A stretch of DNA of 64,000 bases from CAWFQB01 sp965277875 (GTDB lineage: Bacteria > Armatimonadota > Chthonomonadetes > Chthonomonadales > Chthonomonadaceae), in contig CBDIDV010000002.1 in the NCBI GenBank assembly GCA_965277875.1, positions 3,162,001-3,226,000 of the forward strand, read 5' to 3'. This document shows, piece by piece, positions 45,082 through 53,371 of the stretch; position 1 is the stretch's first letter, and every line of letters begins with the position of its first letter. The translations under genes were made by a program, and so were the position numbers. The notes below the pieces were generated by a model that saw only the letters and a list, made by a program, of their open reading frames with translations, was not told the origin of the DNA and made no database searches.

Positions 45082-47504
45082 CTTCGCTCACCCTCAAAAC
45101 CTATCAGCAGAATGCCCTCAACGCGTTGCATGAGTACCTGCAGCTCGCCGTAAAGATCAACAGCGCCGACGATGCTTTTTACCAGTACACGCGCAGGACA
45201 CAACCGCAGAGACGCGGTTTAGCGTACCTGTCCGTCGATCAACTGCCGGGGCTACCCTACGTGTGCCTGCGTATCCCAACGGGCGGCGGCAAGACTATCG
45301 TGGCCTGCCATGCGATCTCGGTTGCCGCGCAGGACTTTTTGCGCCAAGAACGCGCCGTCGTGCTGTGGCTCGTGCCAACGAACACAATCAAGGCGCAGAC
45401 GCTGGCCGCATTACGTGACCGGCAGCATCCGTACCGGCAGGCACTGGACAGCACAATGGAGGCGGGCGTTACCATTCTGGACTTGACCCAGGCGCAGTAT
45501 ATGACGCGTCCGACGCTGGACAGCACAACAACGGTTATTGTGTCTACGCTGGCCGCGCTGCGCGTCGAGGATACAAACGGGCGCAAGGTATACGAACAGA
45601 ACGGGCATTTGATGGCGCACTTCCGTGACCTGACTGACGAAGCCGCCGCCCCGCTGGACAAGTACGAAAACGGCAAGCCTATCCCTTCGCTGGCGAACCT
45701 GCTGAAACTGCGCCGGCCTATTATGGTCATAGATGAAGCGCACAATGCGCGTACCGGCTTGTCATTTGATACGCTCGCTCGCTTTAATCCCTCTTGTATC
45801 CTGGAGTTTACGGCAACCCCAGATCAGTTGAACAACCCCAGCAACGTACTTTATCATGTATCCGCGTCCGAACTGAAAGCGGAACACATGATAAAAATGC
45901 CGATTGACATTGAAAACCGTCCTGACTGGAAAGCAACGCTGATCGCGACCATCGAGAAGCGGAACGAGCTGGAGCAGTTGGCTGTTATCGAGCGGGAGGC
46001 GACCGGCGAGTATATACGCCCGATTGCTCTGGTACAGGCGCAGGCGAACAGCAAAACCGCCGAAACGCTGACAGTCGAGAAGCTGAAAGCAGCCCTCCTA
46101 GATATGAAAGTACCGGAGGAACATATCGCCATTGAGACAGGCACGATACACGAACTGGACGGCAAACAGATCCTTGCTGAAACCTGCCCGATCCGGTACA
46201 TCCTGACGGTTGATAAGCTGCGCGAAGGGTGGGATTGTCCTTTTGCGTATATTCTCTGCTCGGTACGCGCCACACGCTCTCCCAGGGCCGTGGAGCAGCT
46301 TCTAGGGCGTGTTTTGCGGATGCCCCAGGCAAAGCGCAAGACACAGGAGGCACTTAACATCGGGTACGCGCGCGCTGCGTCGCCGCACATGCTGGAAGTT
46401 GCCGCCGAATTGCAGGATGCACTTGTGAGTATCGGCTTCACTAAATTTGAGGCCGATCAAGCAGTTTCACCACCTTTGCAGCACACAATGGAGGACATTC
46501 TTGGTGCGCTGGGTGGCGCAGCGGATGCCCGACTGCCCTCGCCATCTGAACGTGGGGAGCGGTTTGAAGTGCCGCAACTAGCGTTCCGGTTTGGGGATGT
46601 GCTGGAGCCAGTAGACGAGAGTTACTTGCTGCCTGGCGCACTGAAATTGGACAAGTGCGATCCTGTGTTAACAGACGATGAATTTCCCTCTAAGCAGCGC
46701 GTCGAGAAAGCGTTGCTTGATGTAGACACGCAGGGCCGACAGAAACTCGCAGGGTACAACTTCGTCACAGAGCTGCAACAGCAGCTTACCTATCTGACGC
46801 CGCATGACATCGGCTCTGTGCCTGACCTGGTGGTATGGCTTGACCGGCATGTACCCCATGCAGACACGACGCAGACCCAGGCGCAAAGATTTTTGCTGCG
46901 GATGATAAATCATCTGATGCAGGAACGCGGTTTTACGCTGGACGAACTCTCCCGCAAGCGGCTGGCGTTGCGCGACGCGGCCACGTCGAAGATACAGCAG
47001 TTCCGCCGTCAGGTGAAAGCGACTTCGTACCAACAATTGCTCTTCGATCAGCCTGCCGAAGAGTTGGAAGTCGGGCCGGAGTGCGTCTTTCGGTTTGATC
47101 CCCTGCTATACACGCCCAGCGCGCCTTATCGGGGCAATTATGCGTTCAGCAAGCACTATTACCCTATTGTCGGGAAGATGGACAGCGACGAGGAAGCAGA
47201 CTGCGCGCTCAGGCTTGACGCGCTGCCAGTCGTAAAGTATTGGGTTCGGAACTTGGACCGGCGACCCAACGCGTTCTGGCTACAAACGGCGACTGACAAG
47301 TTTTACCCTGATCTAATTGCCAAACTGGAAGATGGACGCACGTTGGTTGTCGAGTACAAAGGCGCGGACAGACTGACGACCGACGACACGCGGGAGAAGA
47401 AAGCGCTGGGTGAGCTATGGGAGCAGCGCAGTAACGGACAATGCTTATTCATGCTCGTTTCCCGCAACGACTACGCGGCCCGCTTGCAAAGCCTGATCCA
47501 CTAA
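45078..47504 (+). CDS. res: Type III restriction endonuclease subunit (Res)
   Basis: 808 residues from TTG 45078, which overlaps the mod stop; an upstream in-frame extension to 44,910 lies within mod and is not needed. SF2 helicase motifs: PTGGGKT (residues 67-73), VPTNTIKAQT, VIDEAHNA, EFTATP and QLLGRVLRMP. The C-terminal nuclease domain has PD at 744-745 and EYK at 759-761 (PD...EYK). With Mod it translocates on DNA and cuts between head-to-head sites. The gene looks intact, so the element probably expresses a working type III system. Confidence 0.93.
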   Translation: MTSLTLKTYQQNALNALHEYLQLAVKINSADDAFYQYTRRTQPQRRGLAYLSVDQLPGLPYVCLRIPTGGGKTIVACHAISVAAQDFLRQERAVVLWLVPTNTIKAQTLAALRDRQHPYRQALDSTMEAGVTILDLTQAQYMTRPTLDSTTTVIVSTLAALRVEDTNGRKVYEQNGHLMAHFRDLTDEAAAPLDKYENGKPIPSLANLLKLRRPIMVIDEAHNARTGLSFDTLARFNPSCILEFTATPDQLNNPSNVLYHVSASELKAEHMIKMPIDIENRPDWKATLIATIEKRNELEQLAVIEREATGEYIRPIALVQAQANSKTAETLTVEKLKAALLDMKVPEEHIAIETGTIHELDGKQILAETCPIRYILTVDKLREGWDCPFAYILCSVRATRSPRAVEQLLGRVLRMPQAKRKTQEALNIGYARAASPHMLEVAAELQDALVSIGFTKFEADQAVSPPLQHTMEDILGALGGAADARLPSPSERGERFEVPQLAFRFGDVLEPVDESYLLPGALKLDKCDPVLTDDEFPSKQRVEKALLDVDTQGRQKLAGYNFVTELQQQLTYLTPHDIGSVPDLVVWLDRHVPHADTTQTQAQRFLLRMINHLMQERGFTLDELSRKRLALRDAATSKIQQFRRQVKATSYQQLLFDQPAEELEVGPECVFRFDPLLYTPSAPYRGNYAFSKHYYPIVGKMDSDEEADCALRLDALPVVKYWVRNLDRRPNAFWLQTATDKFYPDLIAKLEDGRTLVVEYKGADRLTTDDTREKKALGELWEQRSNGQCLFMLVSRNDYAARLQSLIH

Positions 47505-47553
47505 GGACACAAAAAGATGTACCGGCTGTTCGGTAAGAACAGGAAGCGCGCAG

Positions 47554-47874
47554 ATGCAAACAGAAACGCACAATCCGTTACCCAAGACGCTCGTTCTGCC
47601 GGGTGCAATCTGTGTGCAGTGGCGCAAGTGCGGCAAACCAAATTGTCGCTGTCGGGACGGTGTGAGCCTGCACGGGCCGTACCTCGCCCACTTCTGGCGG
47701 CAGAACGGCAAGCTGCATAAGCGGTACGTGCGGCGTCCTGACGCGGCGGCCATGCAACAGGCGTGTGAGCGGCATCGAGAACAGCAGGCACAACAACGGC
47801 GGCAACGTGACGAGGGGCGTGAACTGCTGCACTCCATGCGGCAGATGCTGCGCGAACTGGAAGGTGGCGCATGA
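47554..47874 (+). CDS. DUF6788-like small zinc protein
   Basis: 106 residues. CVQWRKCGKPNCRCRDGVSLHGPYLAHFWRQNGKLHKRYV is the cysteine-bearing pattern of a family of small proteins found on plasmids and integrative elements (RCGKPxCRC...HGPY). The rest is a basic Gln/Arg helix. It overlaps the next gene by ATGA. Role unknown, perhaps DNA- or RNA-binding. Confidence 0.65.
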   Translation: MQTETHNPLPKTLVLPGAICVQWRKCGKPNCRCRDGVSLHGPYLAHFWRQNGKLHKRYVRRPDAAAMQQACERHREQQAQQRRQRDEGRELLHSMRQMLRELEGGA

Positions 47875-48605
47875 ACGAGGAAACACAGCCAGGCGGGGAA
47901 CTACTGCCCGTTCTGCCGGAAACAGCGAGAGACGCAGAGGCCGTCCTGTTGGGGCATCGGCTGGCGCAGTCGTACCAGGAGCGCGCCCAAGACTTTGTAC
48001 GCTACTCGAAGATGCAGCCGGACGAAGCGGCGCGCAGGGCGCGGCAGATCCAGGTTCCCTATACGGTCGAGGAACTGCGAACCCTTGCGCCGGAACGCGT
48101 GTCGTGGGAGCATCTGGAGAAGATGCAAGATAGCGAGCCGCAACAGGCGTGGGAGAAGTGGGACAGCATCCTGACGTATGTCGAACAGCGGCTGCAAGGC
48201 GGCATAATGGGCGCGGCAGCCGTAGGGAACGCCACGCCGTTCCAACAGGCCGAGTACCAGGCCGTTCGGGATGAACTTGGCATCGAGTGGCAGCCGCGCA
48301 ACGGCATCGAGCGCACGCTGATCGAGCAGATGGCAATGGCGCATGTGCAGCTTCTACGCTGGCAGCAGAGAATGATCTACCTGCTCGGTTCAGACGAGTG
48401 GGAAACGCCCAAGAACGCCGATCCGTTGCCGCTGCGTGTCACCACGGCCCAGGCGGTCGAGCAGGCCGGCCAGATGGCGGACAAGTTCAGCCGCATCTTC
48501 CTGCGAACGTTGCGCGCCTTGCAGAACATGCGGCGTGTGCCGATCATCGTGCAGAACGCGGGGCAGGTGAACGTCGGCGAGAAGCAGATCAACGTTAGCT
48601 CGTGA
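47871..48605 (+). CDS. Hypothetical protein paired with the DUF6788-like gene
   Basis: 244 residues, starting in the ATGA overlap. Helical: AVLLGHRLAQSYQERAQDFVRYSKMQPDEAARRARQI, an amphipathic middle, and a C-terminal segment (VPIIVQNAGQVNVGEKQINV) that looks like a short beta-tail. It resembles terminase-small-subunit-like or mobile-element accessory proteins only loosely, so I leave it unassigned. Translationally coupled to the upstream gene. Confidence 0.6.
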   Translation: MNEETQPGGELLPVLPETARDAEAVLLGHRLAQSYQERAQDFVRYSKMQPDEAARRARQIQVPYTVEELRTLAPERVSWEHLEKMQDSEPQQAWEKWDSILTYVEQRLQGGIMGAAAVGNATPFQQAEYQAVRDELGIEWQPRNGIERTLIEQMAMAHVQLLRWQQRMIYLLGSDEWETPKNADPLPLRVTTAQAVEQAGQMADKFSRIFLRTLRALQNMRRVPIIVQNAGQVNVGEKQINVSS

Positions 48606-48607
48606 GC

Positions 48608-49147
48608 TTACTCACTGTATTTCGCATATCCTATGACGGCGTAAGGATTAGCACGCGGCGTAAAGCTCTTGTTAAGTGTCAGGTATCCTACAACGTGGTC
48701 ATTAAGCAGTATTTTTGGTGGTTTGGTTGCCAGTCTGTTGAAGATGCTCAAATCTGAAAACTTACCGGCATACGGGGAAAACCTGTTGAAGATACTGTTG
48801 GCTTCAAATTGGCTTCCGTACTTTCCGAACTGGTTTGCTATGGATTTGTCGTCAAACTTGTTGCTGCTAATCCTGCCGAGCATTTCGTCATCGCCTGCAA
48901 TGATGATTGCTCCCTCCAGCGTTTCAGGTTCGAGCGTTTGTTGTTTTATGGTAGTGGTCAACAGCAGGGTTGTCCAAGTATCGAAGCGTTGACACTCTTG
49001 TGCATCTAACTTGCTTAGACCAAACTCCTTTTTCTGTTCTTCAGTCAGGAAGGAAAAGACAGTAGGTTTTGTCTTTTCCTGCGCGAATAATCCTCCTGTC
49101 AGCATCAGCGCACACGCCACACCACACAAAACAAAACGCTTGTTCAT
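48608..49147 (-). CDS. Secreted hypothetical protein
   Basis: 179 residues from ATG 49147 with GGAGG five bases upstream. Clear signal peptide MNKRFVLCGVACALMLTGGL followed by FAQ and a polar mature part (FSFLTEEQKKEFGLSKLDAQECQRFDTW). Repeated YxxxFxxxxIFNRF-like phrases (QFGKYGSQFEANSIFNRF, YAGKFSDLSIFNRL) suggest a short internal repeat. No family is recognised. It is unusual as a secreted protein inside a mostly intracellular element. Confidence 0.65.
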   Translation of the reverse strand: MNKRFVLCGVACALMLTGGLFAQEKTKPTVFSFLTEEQKKEFGLSKLDAQECQRFDTWTTLLLTTTIKQQTLEPETLEGAIIIAGDDEMLGRISSNKFDDKSIANQFGKYGSQFEANSIFNRFSPYAGKFSDLSIFNRLATKPPKILLNDHVVGYLTLNKSFTPRANPYAVIGYAKYSE

Positions 49148-49168
49148 AGCATCCTCCATACAAACAGG

Positions 49169-49435
49169 TCAGTCGTCTTTCTCCCAGCCGGTTTCCGAGT
49201 TCGACGCGGCGGCAGCATCCACGCGCAGCGCGCCCAGATCATACGCGCCTGCTGTCTGTTCCTGCTGCATCTGGTACTGCTGCCGACAATCTACGGCGTG
49301 ATCCACGAGCGCAAGCGCAGCGACGGCGGCGGCATCCGCATAGCCCGCGCCGGCTTTGCCCATGATCTTCCTGCCGTCCTGCTCGACCCGCTTACACAGG
49401 GCCAGGTACGCGGTTTCCAGTTCCTCTTTCGTCAT
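49169..49435 (-). CDS. Small hypothetical protein
   Basis: 88 residues. Its ATG overlaps the stop of the RHH-like gene (ATGA), so both are made together. Helical, Ala/Gln-rich (AAAVAALALVDHAVDCRQQYQMQQEQT). Paired with an RHH regulator this could be a toxin-antitoxin-like arrangement, but no toxin family is recognised. Confidence 0.5.
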   Translation of the reverse strand: MTKEELETAYLALCKRVEQDGRKIMGKAGAGYADAAAVAALALVDHAVDCRQQYQMQQEQTAGAYDLGALRVDAAAASNSETGWEKDD

Positions 49436-49614
49436 GCTTCCGTTCCTTCTGCTTCGGGTATCTTCACGCCCTCTTTCTTTGCCAGTTCTCGTATGGCGAG
49501 CGTGAACACGGCTGTTTTGTTCATGCCCATCTGACGAGCGACTTCATTCCACATTGCATCTATATGCCGGGGCAGCTTAAGCGTTGTCGGCGTGGTTCCT
49601 CTGTTAGCATCCAT
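49432..49614 (-). CDS. RHH-type small DNA-binding protein
   Basis: 60 residues from ATG 49614 with AGGAGGATCAATC upstream. TPTTLKLPRHIDAMWNEVARQMGMNKTAVFTLAIRELAKKEGV has the beta-strand, helix, helix order of ribbon-helix-helix proteins. An inverted ATTATACAC pair upstream may be its operator. It is coupled to the 88-residue protein. Confidence 0.65.
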   Translation of the reverse strand: MDANRGTTPTTLKLPRHIDAMWNEVARQMGMNKTAVFTLAIRELAKKEGVKIPEAEGTEA

Positions 49615-49870
49615 TGATTGATCCTCCTGCCTATCATTATACACTAAAAAAATGTGCATAGAACGGCAAAAAGATGTATTATTTTGCTATTATGATAATT
49701 TGTCTACTTGTATAGCACACCATTATGGTGTATAATAGCTACATAAGACGCAGACAACTTCATACAGAGACTTCCGAAACGGGCGACCTCTACCTGTTAC
49801 CACGCAGGAACATTCGGAAGTGACAAGCAAGCGTTCTTAAACCACTCACCAAAACACAGGAGATACGACA

Positions 49871-50419
49871 ATGACAAACACCTATCAACCCCGCAACGCA
49901 TCGGACGCTATCGCGCAGGCCAATCGCTTTGACCGTGCCAAACAACTGCTCACAGACGGCTACACGTTCCACAAGGACGCTGACAGCGACGTGGTCGCGG
50001 TTGTGAAGCCGGGAACGACGGCGGCGGCCTACTGGCTGAACATGATTACAGAGGGCTGTGATTGCCCCGACTACATGAAGAACAGCAGACCGTGCAAGCA
50101 CATGATCGCATGGGACATTCTACAAGCGCAGGAAGCAGAGGAGCTGGCCGGCCTGGAAGCGCAGTGTGCCGAATACGACGCACTGCACGGCCCGGAGATG
50201 CCGCCGGCGGACACGACACGCGCCCTGATGCTTGCCGAAGTGAGGCGGGCCGAACGCGGCCTTGCGGCCTGCATGGAACCGTTCAGCACGGCGGCAGAGA
50301 AATGGCGCAAGCGCGTTCAGGACACCACGACGGCCCTGAAACTCTACGATGAAGTCACTATGAAGATCCTCTGTGACTTCTACAAGCGCGGCCTCGACAA
50401 GCCCAACGTCCGCGCCTAA
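49871..50419 (+). CDS. SWIM zinc-finger protein
   Basis: 182 residues, CAGGAGATACGACA upstream. A SWIM-type zinc ligand set CDCPDYMKNSRPCKH lies at residues 63-77 (CxC...CxH). The C-terminal half is helical (RALMLAEVRRAERGLAACMEPFSTAAEKWRKRVQDTTTALKLYDEVTM). Such proteins on mobile elements are thought to bind nucleic acid. It starts a run of small plus-strand genes. Confidence 0.7.
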   Translation: MTNTYQPRNASDAIAQANRFDRAKQLLTDGYTFHKDADSDVVAVVKPGTTAAAYWLNMITEGCDCPDYMKNSRPCKHMIAWDILQAQEAEELAGLEAQCAEYDALHGPEMPPADTTRALMLAEVRRAERGLAACMEPFSTAAEKWRKRVQDTTTALKLYDEVTMKILCDFYKRGLDKPNVRA

Positions 50420-50542
50420 ACGCAATGAGGGCATAGATAGACGCCAATCTACCTATGCCCCGTACCCGACACGCGGGAACTGTTCAAACTCTCACGCCTG
50501 AACAGTTCCCATTCTACCCTAACGGGAGAAGGAACGCCTACG

Positions 50543-50695
50543 ATGATTACGACAGAACGGGGCTGGATAGACACTGCCGGGAAAACGCGCACCTGGGCAT
50601 TGCTCGATACCAACGGGCGCAAGATCGCGGAGATCACCACGAAGCAGGCCGCGCAGGACATAGCCGACCGTCTGAACAAACAGGAGGGCAAGTAG
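50543..50695 (+). CDS. Small hypothetical protein (50 residues)
   Basis: A short gene with ATG 50543, reading MITTERGWIDTAGKTRTW and ending at TAG 50695, directly next to the ATG of the following gene. GGGAGAAGGAACG lies upstream. The composition (Thr/Lys/Ile with DTNGRKIAEITT) looks protein-like. No family. Confidence 0.5.
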   Translation: MITTERGWIDTAGKTRTWALLDTNGRKIAEITTKQAAQDIADRLNKQEGK

Positions 50696-51022
50696 ATGAA
50701 AACCTTCCCGCGCCCGACGCGCCGCGCCCAGGCCGACGACATCCGCATCCTGCCCACGCCGGAGGGCAGCCGCGCCGTGCTGCCCGACACGCCGATAGAG
50801 TACGAAGTCACGCCCATCGGCAAAGGGGAATACGAGCCGCGCCACAAGTTTACGCCAGAGGAATGCAGTCTGGGCGGACACGTCGCCGCGCTGACCCTGC
50901 TGACGCGCTACGCAGACGCGTATGCCGACAGTGATGAAGAATGGGAAGCACTGGCCGGCAGTCGCCTTGACGCTATACTTCGCGCCCGCGCCAACATGAA
51001 AGGCCGCTACGCTGGCTTCTAA
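50696..51022 (+). CDS. Small hypothetical protein
   Basis: 108 residues, ATG directly after the previous stop, with AGGAGGGCA upstream within that gene. It has a basic start, a Pro-rich middle (ILPTPEGSRAVLPDTPIEYEVTP) and a helical acidic tail (DAYADSDEEWEALAGSRLDAILRA). Not recognised. Confidence 0.55.
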   Translation: MKTFPRPTRRAQADDIRILPTPEGSRAVLPDTPIEYEVTPIGKGEYEPRHKFTPEECSLGGHVAALTLLTRYADAYADSDEEWEALAGSRLDAILRARANMKGRYAGF

Positions 51023-51112
51023 TCGCCACCATCGCAAGGCAGGCCGGGAACAGAACAGCGTTCCCGGCCTTGCCCATATCTGCCCGACACATCAACAGAA
51101 GGAACCCGAACC

Positions 51113-51373
51113 ATGATAAAAGTACGCCCGATCCGCTGCACCCGCCGCGCCCTGCGTGAAGTGCTGGAACTGACGCCTGCCGGCGTGAACGTTGCCGCCG
51201 CATCCACCGCCCTCGCCCTGGAAGTGGTAAACGAGGATTACATAGATCTCGCCGGATTGCAGCAGGAAGGTGCAAGCATCCTCCCCGCGGCCTGGGACGC
51301 CCTGCACACGCGCCACGCCCGCGCCACGCGCCTGCAAGACGCCTGTGATACCCTGCTCAACATTGCCGCCTGA
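51113..51373 (+). CDS. Small hypothetical protein
   Basis: 86 residues with AGAAGGAACCCGAACC upstream. It is helical (RCTRRALREVLEL, VAAASTALALEVVNEDYIDLAGLQQ, AWDALHTRHARATRLQDACDTLLNIAA). No motif or family is recognised. It ends the small-gene run. Confidence 0.55.
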   Translation: MIKVRPIRCTRRALREVLELTPAGVNVAAASTALALEVVNEDYIDLAGLQQEGASILPAAWDALHTRHARATRLQDACDTLLNIAA

Positions 51374-51483
51374 CACGAAGCGTTCGTCTAAATGCCCGCG
51401 TGTGGTACGGCAACAAACTATATCAGGAAAAAAGCCCGGTTCCTTGTTTGCAAGGAACCGGGCAAAGTGATACACGATGATCG

Positions 51484-51648
51484 TTAGACGCGCGTTGACG
51501 TGTCGGCGTCATCTTTAGCCTTGAACAGCGGCATGTTGCAGCAGCTACACGTTATCGCTTTAATCTGTTGCTCACACGCGAGCAGCAGATAACTCACTTT
51601 TTGGCGCTTGCCGCAGCAGTAGCATTCGAGCCATATGTACCCTGGCAT
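51484..51648 (-). CDS. Small zinc-ribbon protein (54 residues)
   Basis: ATG 51648 with GGGAGGGGAAACCGG upstream, stop at 51484. It reads MPGYIWLECYCCGKRQKVSY, then CEQQIKAITCSCCNMPLFKA. CYCC and CSCC, about 24 residues apart, form a zinc-ribbon-like pair, similar to Com-like phage regulators. The gene is short but has a good ribosome-binding site and protein-like content. Confidence 0.6.
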   Translation of the reverse strand: MPGYIWLECYCCGKRQKVSYLLLACEQQIKAITCSCCNMPLFKAKDDADTSTRV

Positions 51649-51701
51649 CCGGTTTCCCCTCCCTCCGAGTACGAGGGCCAGGAGCAGGTCGAAAACCGGT
51701 A

Positions 51702-51730
51702 TTGTAATTTGCTCACGTTCCTGCTATAAT
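51702..51730 (+). promoter_or_regulatory. Strong promoter for a putative small RNA
   Basis: TTGTAA at 51702-51707, a 17-bp spacer, TATAAT at 51725-51730. An 11-bp perfect inverted repeat (TTGCTCACGTT at 51709-51719, AACGTGAGCAA at 51761-51771) surrounds the -10 box and the predicted start, as an operator would. Confidence 0.6.
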
Positions 51731-51736
51731 AGGATT

Positions 51737-51825
51737 CCGACAAAGGAACCTACGTGACCCAACGTGAGCAATTGCACGGTCACGAAACAAGGGCGGGAGG
51801 GGTGATGACCCTCCTGTCCTTTTTT
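51737..51825 (+). ncRNA. Putative ~89-nt small RNA with terminator
   Basis: Predicted from the promoter at 51702-51730 and an intrinsic terminator 60 bp downstream: stem GGGCGGGAGGG (51791-51801) with CCCTCCTGTCC (51809-51819) and TTTTTT. The transcript would end against the stop of the convergent XRE-ImmA/IrrE gene, whose own terminator this hairpin may also be. A GTG-started reading frame at 51754 exists but runs antisense into that gene. Confidence 0.45.
51791..51825. terminator. Intrinsic terminator, probably bidirectional
   Basis: 11-bp G+C-rich stem with G-U pairs, loop GTGATGA, T6 on the plus strand; the minus-strand side reads TTGTTT after the stem, past the stop of the 373-residue gene. 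Confidence 0.65.
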
Positions 51826-52946
51826 CATGCCGACAGCTTAGAAATTGGTGCTACATCAATCAAATTTTCAAGGTGCGGGCGCACATTCACAAGCAATCCC
51901 CGAAGGTGCGACCAGTCCACTAACCCCTCCCGCTGCAAACGCCCCAAGATGATCCCTGGATGCCGTCTCTGCTCTTTCGCAAAACGTTCAATGCGCGCTT
52001 TGGAAAAGTATGGGGCTGTCAGGCGCGTAAAGGATTGAAGCGCCTCCTGCGACAGAAGTAAGTCGCGCGATAATCGGTCTGCATCCTCTTCCTGCTTCGA
52101 CTTTCTGGTGGTATCCTCCAAGTTGTCGAAATGGAACGAGGTGTGTTTTTGAACAACGTGGGCCGCTTCATGGAAGAAACTGAACCAGAACGAGTCAATG
52201 CGATCACGGCGGAGTGTTAGAGCAATCACCGGTCGCCCCTCTACCTCTACTACTGCGCCGTCCAAAAATGTGCGGTCAAGATGCGGAACGATCAGGAAAT
52301 GTACGCCCGCTTCCGCAAGCAAGAACGGTATGTGCGCAACATGCGCGGCGTGTTCCGTACAAGCGACGATCTTTGTGAGTGCAACCCGCATACGCTCCCG
52401 GTCATACGCTGGGAGTGTTTGCTGTTTCGCTAGGTGAACGACCCGCTTCTCCCAGGAAGCCAATGCGCTGCGGGAGATACCTTCCTCGTTCTGTGATCTC
52501 AGGTTGATTGCTAAAGCGGGTGTTTCCTCGTAGGAGGCGATACCGAGATGTTGAAAAACCTGTTTTTCCAGTTCATCGAGAGACTTGCTTCCAGGTATCC
52601 AGCCACGTCGGACAAGTTCTGTGACTGGCGCGAGCGCGTACAGCCGTCTTTTACGATCAATGCCTGCATCCTGCTTGCGATTGCGGGCCTCCTCTAGCCG
52701 ATAAGCCGCTTCCATTTTCAACCATGTTTCTGCCGGAATGTCCAATGCTTGTTCAAGGTCAAGTGCTGTATCCGCAGTGATTATCTTTGTGCCATGCACG
52801 ATCTCGTTTATAACGCTGACAGGCCGCCCCATGATAAGCGACAGATCTCTTTGCGTCCAAGCGCGGCGCAGCAACTCCTCCGTGATCTTTGTTCCAGGAT
52901 GAGAAGAAATAGCCGATGATTTGCGGTTTTTGGCTGTTTCAGACAT
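51825..52946 (-). CDS. XRE-family regulator with ImmA/IrrE peptidase domain
   Basis: 373 residues. N-terminal HTH (TEELLRRAWTQRDLSLIMGRPVSVINEIVHGTKIITADTALDLEQALDIPAETWLKMEAAYR) as in HigA/VapI antitoxins, followed by an ImmA/IrrE-type zinc peptidase domain with HEAAHVVQKH near residue 256 and EEDADRLSRDLLL as the third-ligand helix. Proteins of this architecture act as regulators of toxin-antitoxin pairs or of mobile elements, cleaving a repressor when DNA is damaged. No HigB-like toxin gene lies upstream, so it may be the solo regulator that controls excision of the element. Confidence 0.85.
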   Translation of the reverse strand: MSETAKNRKSSAISSHPGTKITEELLRRAWTQRDLSLIMGRPVSVINEIVHGTKIITADTALDLEQALDIPAETWLKMEAAYRLEEARNRKQDAGIDRKRRLYALAPVTELVRRGWIPGSKSLDELEKQVFQHLGIASYEETPALAINLRSQNEEGISRSALASWEKRVVHLAKQQTLPAYDRERMRVALTKIVACTEHAAHVAHIPFLLAEAGVHFLIVPHLDRTFLDGAVVEVEGRPVIALTLRRDRIDSFWFSFFHEAAHVVQKHTSFHFDNLEDTTRKSKQEEDADRLSRDLLLSQEALQSFTRLTAPYFSKARIERFAKEQRRHPGIILGRLQREGLVDWSHLRGLLVNVRPHLENLIDVAPISKLSA

Positions 52947-53132
52947 AAAAATTTGCAGTGTAAAACGTGCAGGTCAGTTTCGCTTAAAGTGAACGCCACA
53001 AACGATTAGTGCGAATCGGCCTGCCTAAATGTAGGTACGGTGTATCTTAACACCGCTAGGGGTAGTCTGTCAAGAGGGTTTGGCAAAAAACATCAAACTT
53101 TTCCGCGTAGACACTGCGGAGGCTTGTACTGT

Positions 53133-53351
53133 CTATGTTAGAGGCAGCCCCTTTTTCGTGCGATACCGCACGGCCTGGCCGCGCCGACACGTACTCTTGT
53201 GATCCAGCCCCTCGCCGCCGCAGGAGCAGGGAATATCCGCAAGCTGCTTCATCTGCCCGCCGCCTTTTTTGCCGTTCTCCCTGGCCTGCGCCGCCTTCTT
53301 CTCTGATTTGACGCTGCCCATCATGCGCGCCGCGTCCGATGTCGTCAACAT
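53133..53351 (-). CDS. Small protein divergent from the recombinase
   Basis: 72 residues, AGGAGGCAGGGAGGAAC upstream. N-terminus MLTTSDAARMMGSVKSEKKA is basic and helical; the C-terminus carries a possible zinc-binding cluster (CSCGGEGLDHKSTC). It is divergent from the serine recombinase and shares with it a promoter region containing a perfect 16-bp inverted repeat. Small basic proteins in this place are candidates for recombination directionality factors or recombinase repressors; no homology to a known one is visible. Confidence 0.55.
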   Translation of the reverse strand: MLTTSDAARMMGSVKSEKKAAQARENGKKGGGQMKQLADIPCSCGGEGLDHKSTCRRGQAVRYRTKKGLPLT

Positions 53352-53371
53352 GCTCGTTCCCTCCTGCCTCC

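Noticed and set aside
51754..52038. 94-residue plus-strand open frame starting GTG 51,754
   Set aside because: It overlaps the XRE-ImmA/IrrE gene antisense for most of its length and crosses a terminator; the small-RNA reading is more likely.
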